From positions 1 to 58,536 of the forward strand of contig MTOU01000037.1 in NCBI GenBank assembly GCA_002011745.1: DNA of 58,536 nucleotides. Direction: 5' to 3'. The stretch comes from Nitrospirae bacterium JdFR-85. Lineage in GTDB: Bacteria > Nitrospirota > Thermodesulfovibrionia > Thermodesulfovibrionales > JdFR-85. Shown here in pieces: positions 17,550 to 26,285 of the stretch (position 1 is the stretch's first letter; each line of letters begins with the position of its first letter). The translations under genes and the position numbers were made by a program. The notes below the pieces were generated by a model. It searched no databases, had not been told where the DNA came from, and saw nothing but the letters and a program-made list of their open reading frames with translations.

Positions 17550-18819
17550 GCCTTATACTCACTGTTTTCCCATGTGCATCAAGCCCTTCTGTCTCTGACA
17601 GTACAATCACTGATGGAGCCAGCCTTCTGAATGCGGTCTCTGAAAGCATTATAACTGATGTCCTTTTTATAAAATCATACACACCAAGAGGAGAAAAGAA
17701 CCTTGCAGTGCCTGATGTGGGCAATGTATGATTAGGCCCTGCAACATAGTCACCCATCGGTTCTGGAGACCACTGTCCAAGAAATACTGCACCTGCATTC
17801 TCTATATCTTTAACTAATGCCTCAGGGTCTCTGGTCATTATCTCAAGATGCTCCGGTGCTATAGAGTTTGCGATCTCTACAGCCTTCCTCAGGGTCTTCA
17901 CTAAGATAATAGCCCCATAGTTTCTGAGAGATGCCTCTGCGATCTGTCTCTTTGGCAAAAGTCTGAGCTGTCTTTTTAGCTCTCTTATTACTTCTATGGC
18001 AAGGATTTCAGAAGTGGTTATAAATACTGATGAGGCGAGTTCATCATGCTCTGCCTGGGACAGCAGATCTGCAGCCACAAGGTCTGCTCTTGCAGAGTTG
18101 TCTCCTATAACCAGAACCTCTGAAGGACCTGCAAACATATCAATATCAACTGTACCAAAGACCATCTTCTTTGCAAGCGCCACATATATATTTCCAGGGC
18201 CAACAATCTTGTCCACCTTGGGTATGCTCTCTGTTCCATATGCAAGGGCAGCTATTGCCTGGGCACCTCCAACTCTGTAAACCTCCTTTACTCCCACAAT
18301 CTCTATGGCAGCCATAAGTGCGGGGTTAACCTCACCCTTGGGGGTTGGAACACAGAGGGCTATCTCCTTAACCCCTGCCACCTGTGCTGGAATCACATTC
18401 ATCAGTACAGTTGAGGGATATGATGCCTTACCCCCTGGAACATAAACACCCACCCTGTTAAGAGGTCTTATGAGCTGACCGAGTGTCACACCTCTTTCAG
18501 TGTATTTCCATGATCTTTCAATCTGGTGCTGGTGATATTGCCTAATTCTTTCTGCTGCAAGCCTGAGTGCAGAGTATACCTCTTGAGAAACCTTTCTCGC
18601 CTGTTTCTTTATCTCTGAGGGCAGAAGTCTAAACCTTTTCAGTTCTATGCCATCAAGCTTTTTTGTGTAATAAAGGAGTGCCTTGTCTCCCCTCTTCTTT
18701 ACTTTCCTCAGTATCTCCTCTACAGCCTTTGTCTTTTCCTCATCCACACCTTCAGCCCTCTTTCTCAAAAGAGAAAGAAACCTCCTGATGCCTTCTTCAG
18801 TCTTTATAAATCTGATCAT
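17524..18819 (-). CDS. hisD: histidinol dehydrogenase
   Basis: HisD performs the last two steps of histidine synthesis, oxidising L-histidinol to histidine with two NAD+ and a bound Zn2+. The 431-residue protein shows PLNRVGVYVPGGKASYPSTVLMN and VYRVGGAQAIAALAYGTES, then KIVGPGNIYVALAKK and the zinc and catalytic region LLSQAEHDELASS. It also has APEHLEI and GPNHTLPTSGTARF. It overlaps the M29 peptidase stop by 4 bp. The only other histidine gene here is hisA, 12 kb away, so the pathway is dispersed. Confidence 0.96.
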   Translation of the reverse strand: MIRFIKTEEGIRRFLSLLRKRAEGVDEEKTKAVEEILRKVKKRGDKALLYYTKKLDGIELKRFRLLPSEIKKQARKVSQEVYSALRLAAERIRQYHQHQIERSWKYTERGVTLGQLIRPLNRVGVYVPGGKASYPSTVLMNVIPAQVAGVKEIALCVPTPKGEVNPALMAAIEIVGVKEVYRVGGAQAIAALAYGTESIPKVDKIVGPGNIYVALAKKMVFGTVDIDMFAGPSEVLVIGDNSARADLVAADLLSQAEHDELASSVFITTSEILAIEVIRELKRQLRLLPKRQIAEASLRNYGAIILVKTLRKAVEIANSIAPEHLEIMTRDPEALVKDIENAGAVFLGQWSPEPMGDYVAGPNHTLPTSGTARFFSPLGVYDFIKRTSVIMLSETAFRRLAPSVIVLSETEGLDAHGKTVSIRLGDSKGRR

Positions 18820-19961
18820 TGTCTCCTCCTGTCTTCAATCATCAGTTTTCCCTCTTCTATAATCTTTATTATTTCTCCATCTCTTAATCTCAGAACCACA
18901 GTAGGCTTAAAAAATACAAAATCCTGATGGAATGGTGTCTTCACCCTTCCTCCAAAGGAGCTATTGTCACCCAGAGCAATATGGACAGTACCAAGGATCT
19001 TCTCTGATTCAAGGATATTATCAGGTCTACGAGCACGATCATTGGTACCAAAACCGACCTCTGCGATGTTACGATTCTCTAACCTCTCCATAAGCTTATC
19101 TTTGAGTACTTCTAAAAAGGGCTCCTCTCCTTGAACCTCTTGGACTTCACCCTGGCTGATTATCAAGGTAACAGGAGAAAGCAACCGTCTCGTTGGTGCC
19201 CATTCAAGTACCATTCTGCCCTCTGCTGTGCCTTCCACAGGAGCAAAAAAGACCTCTCCTGCAGGTAGGTTACCGAAAGAACCCTTATGTCTCAGATTAC
19301 CGGAGTCAACAAAGACCCTCCGTCCTCTCTTTGAGACCCAAATATGTGTTCCATTAGGTGCGGTTATATGTACCTCTGTGGCCCTTCTTAGAACTCTTGC
19401 AAGCGCCTTTGATCTCCTCTCAAGGGCCCTCCAGTCAACATTCATTGCACCTTCAAACATGGCTATATCAAAAAGGGGCATACTCGCATACCTTGTACCA
19501 CATATGTTTGTGAGAAAGTCCCTGAAACGGGTATGGCTTGTAGAGTAGTTCGAAAGGGCAATCACTACATCCACAGCCTTTCTACAGTGTCTCTTTATTA
19601 CTGTCTCAGCCCTCTTCAGTCTCTCTTCTGATATCCTCTTCATTATTATTGCCCTCAGTAATCCCTCTCTCTTCAAGGCATCTACTGCCTTGTGACCAAA
19701 GGCGAGTCTCCATACTGCTTCTGGAGGCTCTTTGCCATGGGAACCCCTTGAGGGATAACAATGATAAAGCACCTCTTTGGCAAAGCCCCTGCCTGTCTCC
19801 ACAGTAAGCATCGCAATATCCCTAAGTTTGTTCCATCTTGAGAGTTCTTCTTCAGAGACACTGTCCTTCTTTGTGGGTCTGTCAGTGAATATTAAGACCC
19901 TTTCTGTCTTCTTTACACCAAGATTGGTACGGAATACCTCCCTTATTGAATGAGTAAGCAT
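18816..19961 (-). CDS. M29-family aminopeptidase-like protein
   Basis: A 381-residue protein of the thermophilic aminopeptidase (M29) fold. The expected metal ligands are recognisable: glutamates in NLPAGEVFFAPVEGTAEGRMV, a later glutamate in IAEVGFGTND, histidine in TVHIALGDNSSFGG, and the His/Asp pair in FHQDFVF. Known members are dinuclear-metal exopeptidases that remove N-terminal residues. The first 80 bp overlap the 3' end of the upstream nuclease gene in another frame. The gene ends 4 bp into hisD, so coupling is likely, though a link to histidine synthesis is not obvious. Confidence 0.82.
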   Translation of the reverse strand: MLTHSIREVFRTNLGVKKTERVLIFTDRPTKKDSVSEEELSRWNKLRDIAMLTVETGRGFAKEVLYHCYPSRGSHGKEPPEAVWRLAFGHKAVDALKREGLLRAIIMKRISEERLKRAETVIKRHCRKAVDVVIALSNYSTSHTRFRDFLTNICGTRYASMPLFDIAMFEGAMNVDWRALERRSKALARVLRRATEVHITAPNGTHIWVSKRGRRVFVDSGNLRHKGSFGNLPAGEVFFAPVEGTAEGRMVLEWAPTRRLLSPVTLIISQGEVQEVQGEEPFLEVLKDKLMERLENRNIAEVGFGTNDRARRPDNILESEKILGTVHIALGDNSSFGGRVKTPFHQDFVFFKPTVVLRLRDGEIIKIIEEGKLMIEDRRRQ

Positions 19962-21249
19962 CCTCTCCTCCTCCAGTATTTAATATCTTTATCTGTGAAG
20001 GACTCTTTACCAGTATCTCTGCAACTCCTTTAAACTTCTCTATTGTACCACTCACATCAATACTCTTCCACCAGTAATATATATGGGGGGGTGATGGAAA
20101 TGCTGATATATAATCTCTGCGTATTATTACATAGAATCCCTTCTCCTGCAGGGGATAGAGCCTGCTGTAAAGAAAGGAGTCTCCAAGAGGGTTTGCTTTT
20201 GTATCAATCACAAAAAACCTTACAGTGGTGTCTTTACCTATATACTTGTCTGCATCTTCAGGACATATTGTTGAACCTGTGCCGCAGGTCTCTGCATCTT
20301 TCATGGCTTTCAACAACCGGCTCATTCTTCTCTGCTCCTTCGTTTTGTCAGAGATTATCCTTATCTGAAGCGGATGTCTCAGGATTATCTCTGCCCTCCC
20401 TTCGTATTCCCTTATGATACCTGATACATCTACTGTCTCAAGTAGAAAAAAGTAAACAGGCTCCTCTGTAAACTTATATCTGTAACTATTAAAAATCACT
20501 ACTGTAAAATTATCTGGATCCTGATAGTTTTTTCGGCTATTCAGAAACACCGCCTTACCACTGTCATATGCCTTTCTAACAAAAAATCGGACTGTTTTAC
20601 ACTCTCCTTTAAATCTCTTAAGAAGATGTCTTCCTGCACAGACAGTACCTTCAGTGCCACAACTTTCTCTGGCAAGTGTCTCATTCCTCAGTCTCTTGTC
20701 CTCCCACCTCTTTCTTGCCTCCTCATTCCATACGCCAATCTTTCTGACTCTGGCCTTGGACTCCACCCTAAGGAATTCCTCAAGATATCTAAATTTGAAT
20801 CTCCTGTAAACTCTCGCATACCCCTCTTCCACAAGTAACTTGTTTATCATTGTATCATTCATCCATACATATCTGAGAAGTCTCCTATATTTGTCTTCAC
20901 TCTGGTAGGGGTCTCTCTGAAGACAGACCCTTCTGCCCTCAATAAGAGTCTTCAGCTTTCTCGAAGCCTCGATCCCGAAAAACTGCACCTCTTTCTTAGG
21001 ATGCACTGTTTCGGGGGCATCAATCCCCACCATTCTTACCTTTCTCTCCTCTCCTTTAAAATAGATCTTGAAGGTATCTCCATCGATCACCTTCACTACT
21101 CTGTAGTACTCACATTTATAGGGAGTCTTTGCATGAAGGTTTTCTAAAGAGAAAAGAAAAGAGACAATAAAGGCCCAGAGGAATAATCCTGCCCTCAGCC
21201 AATATATGGGAAGCACTCTCAGGCCTGGATTCTTAGAAGACATAAACAC
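19882..21249 (-). CDS. secreted staphylococcal-nuclease-like protein with two tandem C-terminal repeats
   Basis: The 455-residue protein starts with a signal peptide (to about residue 40) and a complete SNase domain at about 45-175. Active-site residues match staphylococcal nuclease: D56 and D58 (VIDGDTF), R72, D77 and E80 (VRMVGIDAPE), and R123 (DKYRRLLRY). Two diverged repeats follow, about 197-299 and 322-425. Each begins CGT(E/G)(G/S)T(V/I)C, contains a TVRFFV strand, then (V/I)DVSG-I, G-AEI and a final (L/S)QI+I strand. They may be OB-fold-like nucleic-acid binding modules, which is inference. The last 80 bp overlap the M29 gene. Likely a periplasmic or extracellular nuclease. Confidence 0.82.
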   Translation of the reverse strand: MFMSSKNPGLRVLPIYWLRAGLFLWAFIVSFLFSLENLHAKTPYKCEYYRVVKVIDGDTFKIYFKGEERKVRMVGIDAPETVHPKKEVQFFGIEASRKLKTLIEGRRVCLQRDPYQSEDKYRRLLRYVWMNDTMINKLLVEEGYARVYRRFKFRYLEEFLRVESKARVRKIGVWNEEARKRWEDKRLRNETLARESCGTEGTVCAGRHLLKRFKGECKTVRFFVRKAYDSGKAVFLNSRKNYQDPDNFTVVIFNSYRYKFTEEPVYFFLLETVDVSGIIREYEGRAEIILRHPLQIRIISDKTKEQRRMSRLLKAMKDAETCGTGSTICPEDADKYIGKDTTVRFFVIDTKANPLGDSFLYSRLYPLQEKGFYVIIRRDYISAFPSPPHIYYWWKSIDVSGTIEKFKGVAEILVKSPSQIKILNTGGGEDAYSFNKGGIPYQSWCKEDRKGLNIH

Positions 21250-21279
21250 TGGAGAGTATGCTCAGGCTAAAAGGCATTA

Positions 21280-22620
21280 TTATAATTCCCAGCAGGTCTT
21301 TCTCTCCCTTGATGCCTCTACCTCCTGTCTTTTGTGCTCAAAACCCTTTTTGCCCATCATACCGTAGGTAAAGTTCTTACCTTCCTCAACTCCTGGCTGG
21401 TTAAAGGGGTTTATGCCTATGAGAAAGCCTGTTAAAACTGTTACAATCTCAAAGAACATAAAGAGCTGTCCCATATAATAGGCATCTATCCTCGGGAGGA
21501 TAACCGTTACACTGGGGCGGCCTGCCTTTGCAAGGGCCAGTTCTGTGGATTCCTCCTCTGCCTTTATAAGCTCAGACAACAGATGTCCACTCAGATAACT
21601 AAGACCTTCCATATCCTGAAAAACGAAAGGAATCTTTATATCTTCACCATAATCCTCTATTCTCAAAAACAACAACACCTTATCCTCTGGTCCCTCCATC
21701 CAGAGCTGAAGTTGTGAGTGCTGATCAGTGGTGCCTACAGAAGGGTAAGGTGTAAGCCCAAGACCGAGTTTACCGAGACTCTCAGCCCACAACTGGCAGA
21801 ACCATTCACTGAAACGCCTGAGACCATCTGCATAGGGCATTAGTACATCAATGGTTCTACCATAGTTCTGTCCATATAGATAGAGAATTGCTGCCATAAG
21901 CAGGGCAGGATTCTTCCAAGGCTCCTCCTCCATTACTCTGTCTCTTATATCTGCAGCCCCTTTTAGGATCTCCCTACTATCTACTCCTATAACCTCTGCA
22001 AGCAAAAGTCCAACAGGACTCAGCACTGAGTATCTTCCCACAACACCCGGAGGTATACTTAGAGACAGCAGTCCCTTCTGCCGGACTATCTCTCTAAGGT
22101 TGCCCTTATGAGGATCTGTGGTGGCAACAAAGTGCTCTCCTGTAGCCTCACCAAGCACCTTCTCCATCATCTCCCAGAGTATCATAAAGGATGCCACTGT
22201 CTCTGCAGTGCTACCTGATTTTGTCACTACATTTACAGTGGTCTTCTTAAGGTCCACGATATCAAAAATACTGTGGAGTGTTATGGGATCCACATTGTCA
22301 TAGATAAAGACCTTTGGAGTCTTCTTAAGATTATGAAAGGGGCTCAGTGCCTCTATTATTGACCTAGGACCAAGGGCAGAGCCTCCTATACCGAGAAGAA
22401 GAAAATACTCTGAATCCTTCTTTATCTTCACCCCTATCTCTTTCACATCAGAGATATCTTGCTCCGGTAGATCAAGAAAAGCGAGTTCTTCCCAATTTCT
22501 CTGCTTTACCTGTAACACTGCCTTGGAAAGGACATCCCTTAAAGCCTCTATCTCTTTCTCAGCAAGTCCCTTCTCACCTATTACCTCCTCCATTGCATTT
22601 GCAATATTAAGTCTCAGCAT
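21280..22620 (-). CDS. pgi: glucose-6-phosphate isomerase
   Basis: Pgi interconverts glucose 6-phosphate and fructose 6-phosphate. The 446-residue protein belongs to the shorter bacterial type. It shows LLGIGGSALGPRSIIEAL, the sugar-phosphate SIS motif VVTKSGSTAETVASF, GVVGRYSVLSPVG, and AESLGKLG. The catalytic lysine region is FNQPGVEEGKNFTYGMMG. It sits 38 bp downstream of the TrxR-like gene and 30 bp upstream of the nuclease gene, in the same apparent operon. Confidence 0.96.
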   Translation of the reverse strand: MLRLNIANAMEEVIGEKGLAEKEIEALRDVLSKAVLQVKQRNWEELAFLDLPEQDISDVKEIGVKIKKDSEYFLLLGIGGSALGPRSIIEALSPFHNLKKTPKVFIYDNVDPITLHSIFDIVDLKKTTVNVVTKSGSTAETVASFMILWEMMEKVLGEATGEHFVATTDPHKGNLREIVRQKGLLSLSIPPGVVGRYSVLSPVGLLLAEVIGVDSREILKGAADIRDRVMEEEPWKNPALLMAAILYLYGQNYGRTIDVLMPYADGLRRFSEWFCQLWAESLGKLGLGLTPYPSVGTTDQHSQLQLWMEGPEDKVLLFLRIEDYGEDIKIPFVFQDMEGLSYLSGHLLSELIKAEEESTELALAKAGRPSVTVILPRIDAYYMGQLFMFFEIVTVLTGFLIGINPFNQPGVEEGKNFTYGMMGKKGFEHKRQEVEASRERKTCWEL

Positions 22621-22658
22621 CTCTGCCTCCTTATATTAAAAAGAGTTTGAAAATCTTC

Positions 22659-24278
22659 TTATCTCTCTTTCCAGTATGGATTGGAAAGGTCTTCAAAGGC
22701 TGTGATGGCAGCCACTGAACCCTGCCCTACAGCTGTCACAATCTGTTTGATGCCTCCTGTGATATCACCTGCTGCATACACCCCTGGCATGGATGTCCTC
22801 TGTCTGCTGTCCACCTTTATATAACCATCCTCTGTCAGCTCAAGCCCCAAATCCTTTGCAAGTGCATTCACAGGTTTGTATCCGATAGAGATAAAAACAC
22901 CATCCACCTGCATACTATAGGTTTTTTTCTTTTTAAGATCTTTAAGCCTTACACTCTTTACCACTTCCTCACCTATAATCTCCTCAACCACGGTACTCCA
23001 TAACACCTGAATTCCCCTTTCTTTAAGGCTATCCTGGAGCCTCTTCTCCGCCCTTAAGGCATCCCTTCTATGAACAAGGGTCACATCAACCCCTATACTG
23101 TTGAGATACAATGCCTCTGTGACTGCAGAGTTACCTCCACCAACTATAATCACCTTCTTGCCATCTTTGAAGAAATAGCCGTCACAGGTGGCACAATAAC
23201 TCACACCTCTGCCAAGGAACCTCTCCTCACCAGGGACACCAAGTTTTTTATGTGTTGCCCCAGTGGCGAGAATAATGCCTCTACAAAGGTATCTATTAGA
23301 GGTGGTTGTCACTCTGAATCGGTTCCTCCTTGTCTTTTTTATCTCTATAACCTCCTCACCCTGATGTATCTCTGTATACTGCAATGCCTGTTGTGCCATC
23401 ATATCCATCAAAGTCTTGCCAGGGATCCTACTGAATCCGGGATAATTCTCTACCACAGGTGTTACAGCCACCTGTCCTCCTATACCACCCTTTTCTATAA
23501 CTACACATTTAAGACCGGATCTTTCTGCATAAATAGCTGCAGTAAGCCCTGCTGGACCTGCTCCAACAATCACAAGGTCTTTTTTTATTACCTTTTCTGC
23601 TGCTGGAACTCTCTTCAGTTCCACTGGAGCCCCTGTAAAAAGCGCATCAATAAAGACTTCTTCAGGCTGTACCCCTACGGCAACCACATTACCATTAATC
23701 ACTGTCTGAGGCACAGATACTACAGAAAATCTCTCTGCAAGTCTTCTGTTCTCTAAGATCTCAACAATCCTTACAGATACCCTATGAGGCGCCTCTATCG
23801 CAGCAGATACAGCATACACCACCTGTTGAGGACAGTAAGGACATGTAGGGCTCACAAATACCATAACCTCTCTCTGGTCTTCAAGTTCCTTTAGCCTCTG
23901 TCTTGACTCCTTGGAGAGTAGCCCCCTGTTCTGAGACACCATAGTAATTGTAGTGATAAAGGCACGGCCCTCCTCTCCCACAGGTGCACCAAGGAACTGT
24001 ATATCATATTCGTCTGGATTGACAGCAACAACAGGTGATGTCTCTACTGCTATCTCCTTTGCCTTAAGGGAGGCAGCAGAATGGCGGTGACAGTGGATCT
24101 TTTTGCTCAATAAAGAGAGTTCCTTACAGAATTTTATAGTAAATTCATTGTGTCTGTCATTAAGGCCCTTTTTAATAAACAGATGCAGGTATATATCTCT
24201 CCTTAGCGATCTAAACTCCTTCTTCAACACATTCCGAATATCATCTCCTATAACCTTCCTCACAGCACCCTCCATCAT
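22659..24278 (-). CDS. AhpF-like thioredoxin reductase with N-terminal glutaredoxin-like (PDO) domain
   Basis: A 539-residue fusion. Residues 1-215 form a double thioredoxin-like region with a CPYC redox pair (C146, C149) and a SVPQTVINGN cis-proline strand. The remainder is thioredoxin reductase: FAD motif DLVIVGAGPAGLTAAIYAE, redox pair CATC in GVSYCATCDGYFF, NADPH motif VIIVGGGNSAVTEALYL, and C-terminal GVYAAGDITGG. This layout resembles AhpF, but no AhpC gene is nearby. It may feed electrons to other thiol proteins. The reading frame extends to 24407, only 2 bp from the divergent archease start. The ATG at 24278 leaves room for promoters and begins where homologues do. Confidence 0.88.
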   Translation of the reverse strand: MMEGAVRKVIGDDIRNVLKKEFRSLRRDIYLHLFIKKGLNDRHNEFTIKFCKELSLLSKKIHCHRHSAASLKAKEIAVETSPVVAVNPDEYDIQFLGAPVGEEGRAFITTITMVSQNRGLLSKESRQRLKELEDQREVMVFVSPTCPYCPQQVVYAVSAAIEAPHRVSVRIVEILENRRLAERFSVVSVPQTVINGNVVAVGVQPEEVFIDALFTGAPVELKRVPAAEKVIKKDLVIVGAGPAGLTAAIYAERSGLKCVVIEKGGIGGQVAVTPVVENYPGFSRIPGKTLMDMMAQQALQYTEIHQGEEVIEIKKTRRNRFRVTTTSNRYLCRGIILATGATHKKLGVPGEERFLGRGVSYCATCDGYFFKDGKKVIIVGGGNSAVTEALYLNSIGVDVTLVHRRDALRAEKRLQDSLKERGIQVLWSTVVEEIIGEEVVKSVRLKDLKKKKTYSMQVDGVFISIGYKPVNALAKDLGLELTEDGYIKVDSRQRTSMPGVYAAGDITGGIKQIVTAVGQGSVAAITAFEDLSNPYWKER

Positions 24279-24350
24279 AATAGCTGGTTTTATTATACTC
24301 GGCAATGAGGTTATTTTTCTATAATTTTTCAGACTCAGTGAGAAACATAT

Positions 24351-24379
24351 TTGACAATCTTTAACAGTAATGATATTAT
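24351..24379 (+). promoter_or_regulatory. near-consensus sigma70 promoter of the archease-rtcB-kinase operon
   Basis: TTGACA (24351-24356), a 17-bp spacer and TATTAT (24374-24379), giving a transcription start near 24386 and a leader of about 24 nt before the archease ATG at 24410. The match suggests sigma70 transcription rather than the sigma54/RtcR control known for rtcBA in E. coli. Confidence 0.75.
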
Positions 24380-24409
24380 TATTTATAGATACTCTGATAA
24401 ACCACACAT

Positions 24410-24829
24410 ATGCAAAAAGACTTTGATATACTGGATGTCTCTGGTGATATAGGACTCAAGGTTTATGGAGAGAACCTTGAAGAAGTCTTTCGTAATGGTG
24501 CATTCGGTCTTTACAGCCTGATCACAGACATATCCAAGGTTAATCCTGTAGAACAGACAAAGATAAATGTTTATGGTGAATCACTCCATGGGCTTTATAT
24601 TGGCTGGCTGAATGAACTCATCTTCCAGTTCGATACTTATGGTTTCATAGGCTCAGATATAGTAATAGAGAACCTTACAGAAAGGAGGATAGAGGCCACT
24701 ATAAAGGGTGAAAAGTTTGATCCAGAAAGACATGAGAAGGGACTACTTGTTAAGGCGGCTACATATCACAATTTTAAGATTGAGAAGAAAGATGGTATAT
24801 GGACAGTTGAGGTAATATTCGATATCTAA
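24410..24829 (+). CDS. archease (RtcB activator)
   Basis: Archease lets RtcB turn over many times by promoting its guanylylation. This 139-residue protein has the family's N-terminal [19 protein letters not shown]. The central [19 protein letters not shown] and the C-terminal calcium-site block [16 protein letters not shown] also fit. It is 13 bp upstream of rtcB, and its linkage supports the RtcB call. No clear Shine-Dalgarno precedes its ATG. Confidence 0.93.
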   Translation: MQKDFDILDVSGDIGLKVYGENLEEVFRNGAFGLYSLITDISKVNPVEQTKINVYGESLHGLYIGWLNELIFQFDTYGFIGSDIVIENLTERRIEATIKGEKFDPERHEKGLLVKAATYHNFKIEKKDGIWTVEVIFDI

Positions 24830-24842
24830 GGGAGGTGAGAGA

Positions 24843-26285
24843 ATGATTAAAGGCATAAAAAGGATTGATGAGTACAGGTTAGAGGTTCCTATTGGATATA
24901 CAGAAGGCATGAAAGTAAAAGGGATAATATATGTTGATAAAGAGCTGGAGGGCCTCCTTGAGGAGGGTTCTGTAAAGCAGGTGGCTAATGTTGCCACTCT
25001 TCCAGGCATTATAAAGGCATCTCTTGCAATGCCAGATATCCATACTGGATATGGCTTTGCAATCGGTGGAGTGGCAGCTTTTGAGACAAGAGAGGGTGTA
25101 GTATCTCCTGGAGGAGTAGGTTATGATATTAATTGAGGAGTGAGACTCCTGAGAAGCAACCTCCGGCGCGAGGAGGTGCTTCCCAGGATAAGGGACCTCG
25201 TGGAGGTCCTGTATCAAGAAATACCCTCAGGGGTCGGCTCAAAGGGAAAATTAAGGCTATCAAGAGAGGATGAAAGGCGTCTTCTATTGAAAGGTGCACA
25301 ATGGGCTGTAGAAAGGGGCTTTGGAGAACCTGAAGACCTTGAACGGATTGAGTCAGGAGGAGTATTGGAAGGGGCAGACCCTTCTGTAATAAGCAATAAG
25401 GCTTTTGAGAGGGGAATGTCCCAACAGGGCACCCTTGGTTCTGGAAACCACTTTCTTGAAATCCAGTATGTAGAAGAGATCTATGATCATAAGACTGCAG
25501 ATGCCTTTGGTCTGTTTCCGGGACAGGTAACAATTATGATTCATACAGGCTCAAGGGGGTTTGGACACCAAGTCTGTACAGACTTTCTCGAAGTAATGGA
25601 GAGGGCTGTGAAGAAGTATGGAATAAAACTTCCTGACAGAGAACTCGCCTGTGCACCAGTAAACTCTCCTGAGGCTCAGGATTATATGGCTGCAATGAAG
25701 GCTGCTGCCAATTATGCATGGGCAAACAGGCAGTGTATTATGCACTGGTGTAGAGAGGCTATCACCAAAGCACTAAGAATATCTCCAAAAGAGCTGGGTC
25801 TTATGCTTGTCTATGATGTGGCACATAACATCGCCAAGGTAGAAATACATACAGTTAATGGAAGAAAGCAGGAGGTTGTGGTACATAGAAAAGGAGCAAC
25901 AAGGGCCTTCCCACCTGGACATCCTGAACTTCCAGAGGTCTACAGACAGGTGGGACAGCCAGTACTTATACCTGGAGATATGGGAAGGGCATCTTATGTG
26001 CTTGTAGGAACAGAAAGGGCGATGGAGGAGACATTTGGGTCTACCTGCCATGGAGCAGGCAGGGTGCTTTCAAGACATCAAGCGATAAAGAGAGCAAAAG
26101 GACGCTCAATTGCCCGTGAGATGGAGGAAGCTGGTATAACAGTAAGAAGCGCTGGCAAAAGAACCCTTGCTGAGGAGATGTCCGAAGCATATAAGGATAT
26201 ATCTAATGTAGTTGAGGTAGTAGACAGGGCAGGCCTGTCCAAGAAAGTGGCTAAACTGAAACCTATTGGTGTTGTTAAAGGATGA
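24843..26285 (+). CDS. rtcB: RtcB RNA ligase, selenocysteine-containing (in-frame UGA at codon 98)
   Basis: RtcB joins RNA 2',3'-cyclic phosphate or 3'-phosphate ends to 5'-OH ends using GTP and Mn2+. The frame from ATG 24843 (after GGGAGGTG) to the stop at 26283-26285 holds 480 residues with one TGA, at 25134-25136. That codon is number 98, in GVGYDIN-U-GVRLL, where all RtcB proteins have the Mn2+-ligating cysteine (C98 in P. horikoshii). Other active-site residues align by number: D95, H203 (GNHFLE), H234 (HTGSRG), H328 (DVAHN) and the guanylylated H403 (STCHGAGR). The length equals the archaeal enzyme and the frame is unbroken, so I read UGA as selenocysteine. A SECIS-like hairpin begins 17 nt downstream. 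If UGA were a stop, neither fragment (97 or 381 residues) could form the metal site. The stop overlaps the kinase ATG. Confidence 0.92.
25153..25182 (+). promoter_or_regulatory. SECIS-like hairpin of the rtcB selenocysteine codon
   Basis: The 5' arm is GAAGCA (25153-25158), a bulged A (25159) and CCTCC (25160-25164). The loop is GGCGCGA (25165-25171) and the 3' arm is GGAGG (25172-25176) then TGCTTC (25177-25182). That makes 11 base pairs with one bulge. The loop begins 28 nt after the UGA and starts with GG, fitting the bacterial SECIS pattern. Confidence 0.8.

Noticed and set aside
22659-24407. Longer start (24407) for the TrxR-like gene
   Set aside because: It would begin 2 bp from the divergent archease start and would be transcribed through the archease promoter region. 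The added 43 residues look like translated non-coding sequence.
25137-25149. Small hairpin GGAGT/ACTCC directly after the rtcB UGA as the SECIS
   Set aside because: It begins at the base after the UGA, far too close for SelB delivery; the 11-bp hairpin at 25153-25182 fits better.
24843-25182. Alternative genetic code (UGA as Gly or Trp)
   Set aside because: Many other genes here, including rtcB itself, ftsQ and mraZ, end at TGA with correct family lengths, so UGA is normally a stop.
24843-26285. rtcB as a split or broken gene with restart at GTG 25140
   Set aside because: The GTG lies 3 nt after the UGA with no Shine-Dalgarno at proper spacing, and the resulting fragments would divide the metal site. 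The sequence shows no other lesion.
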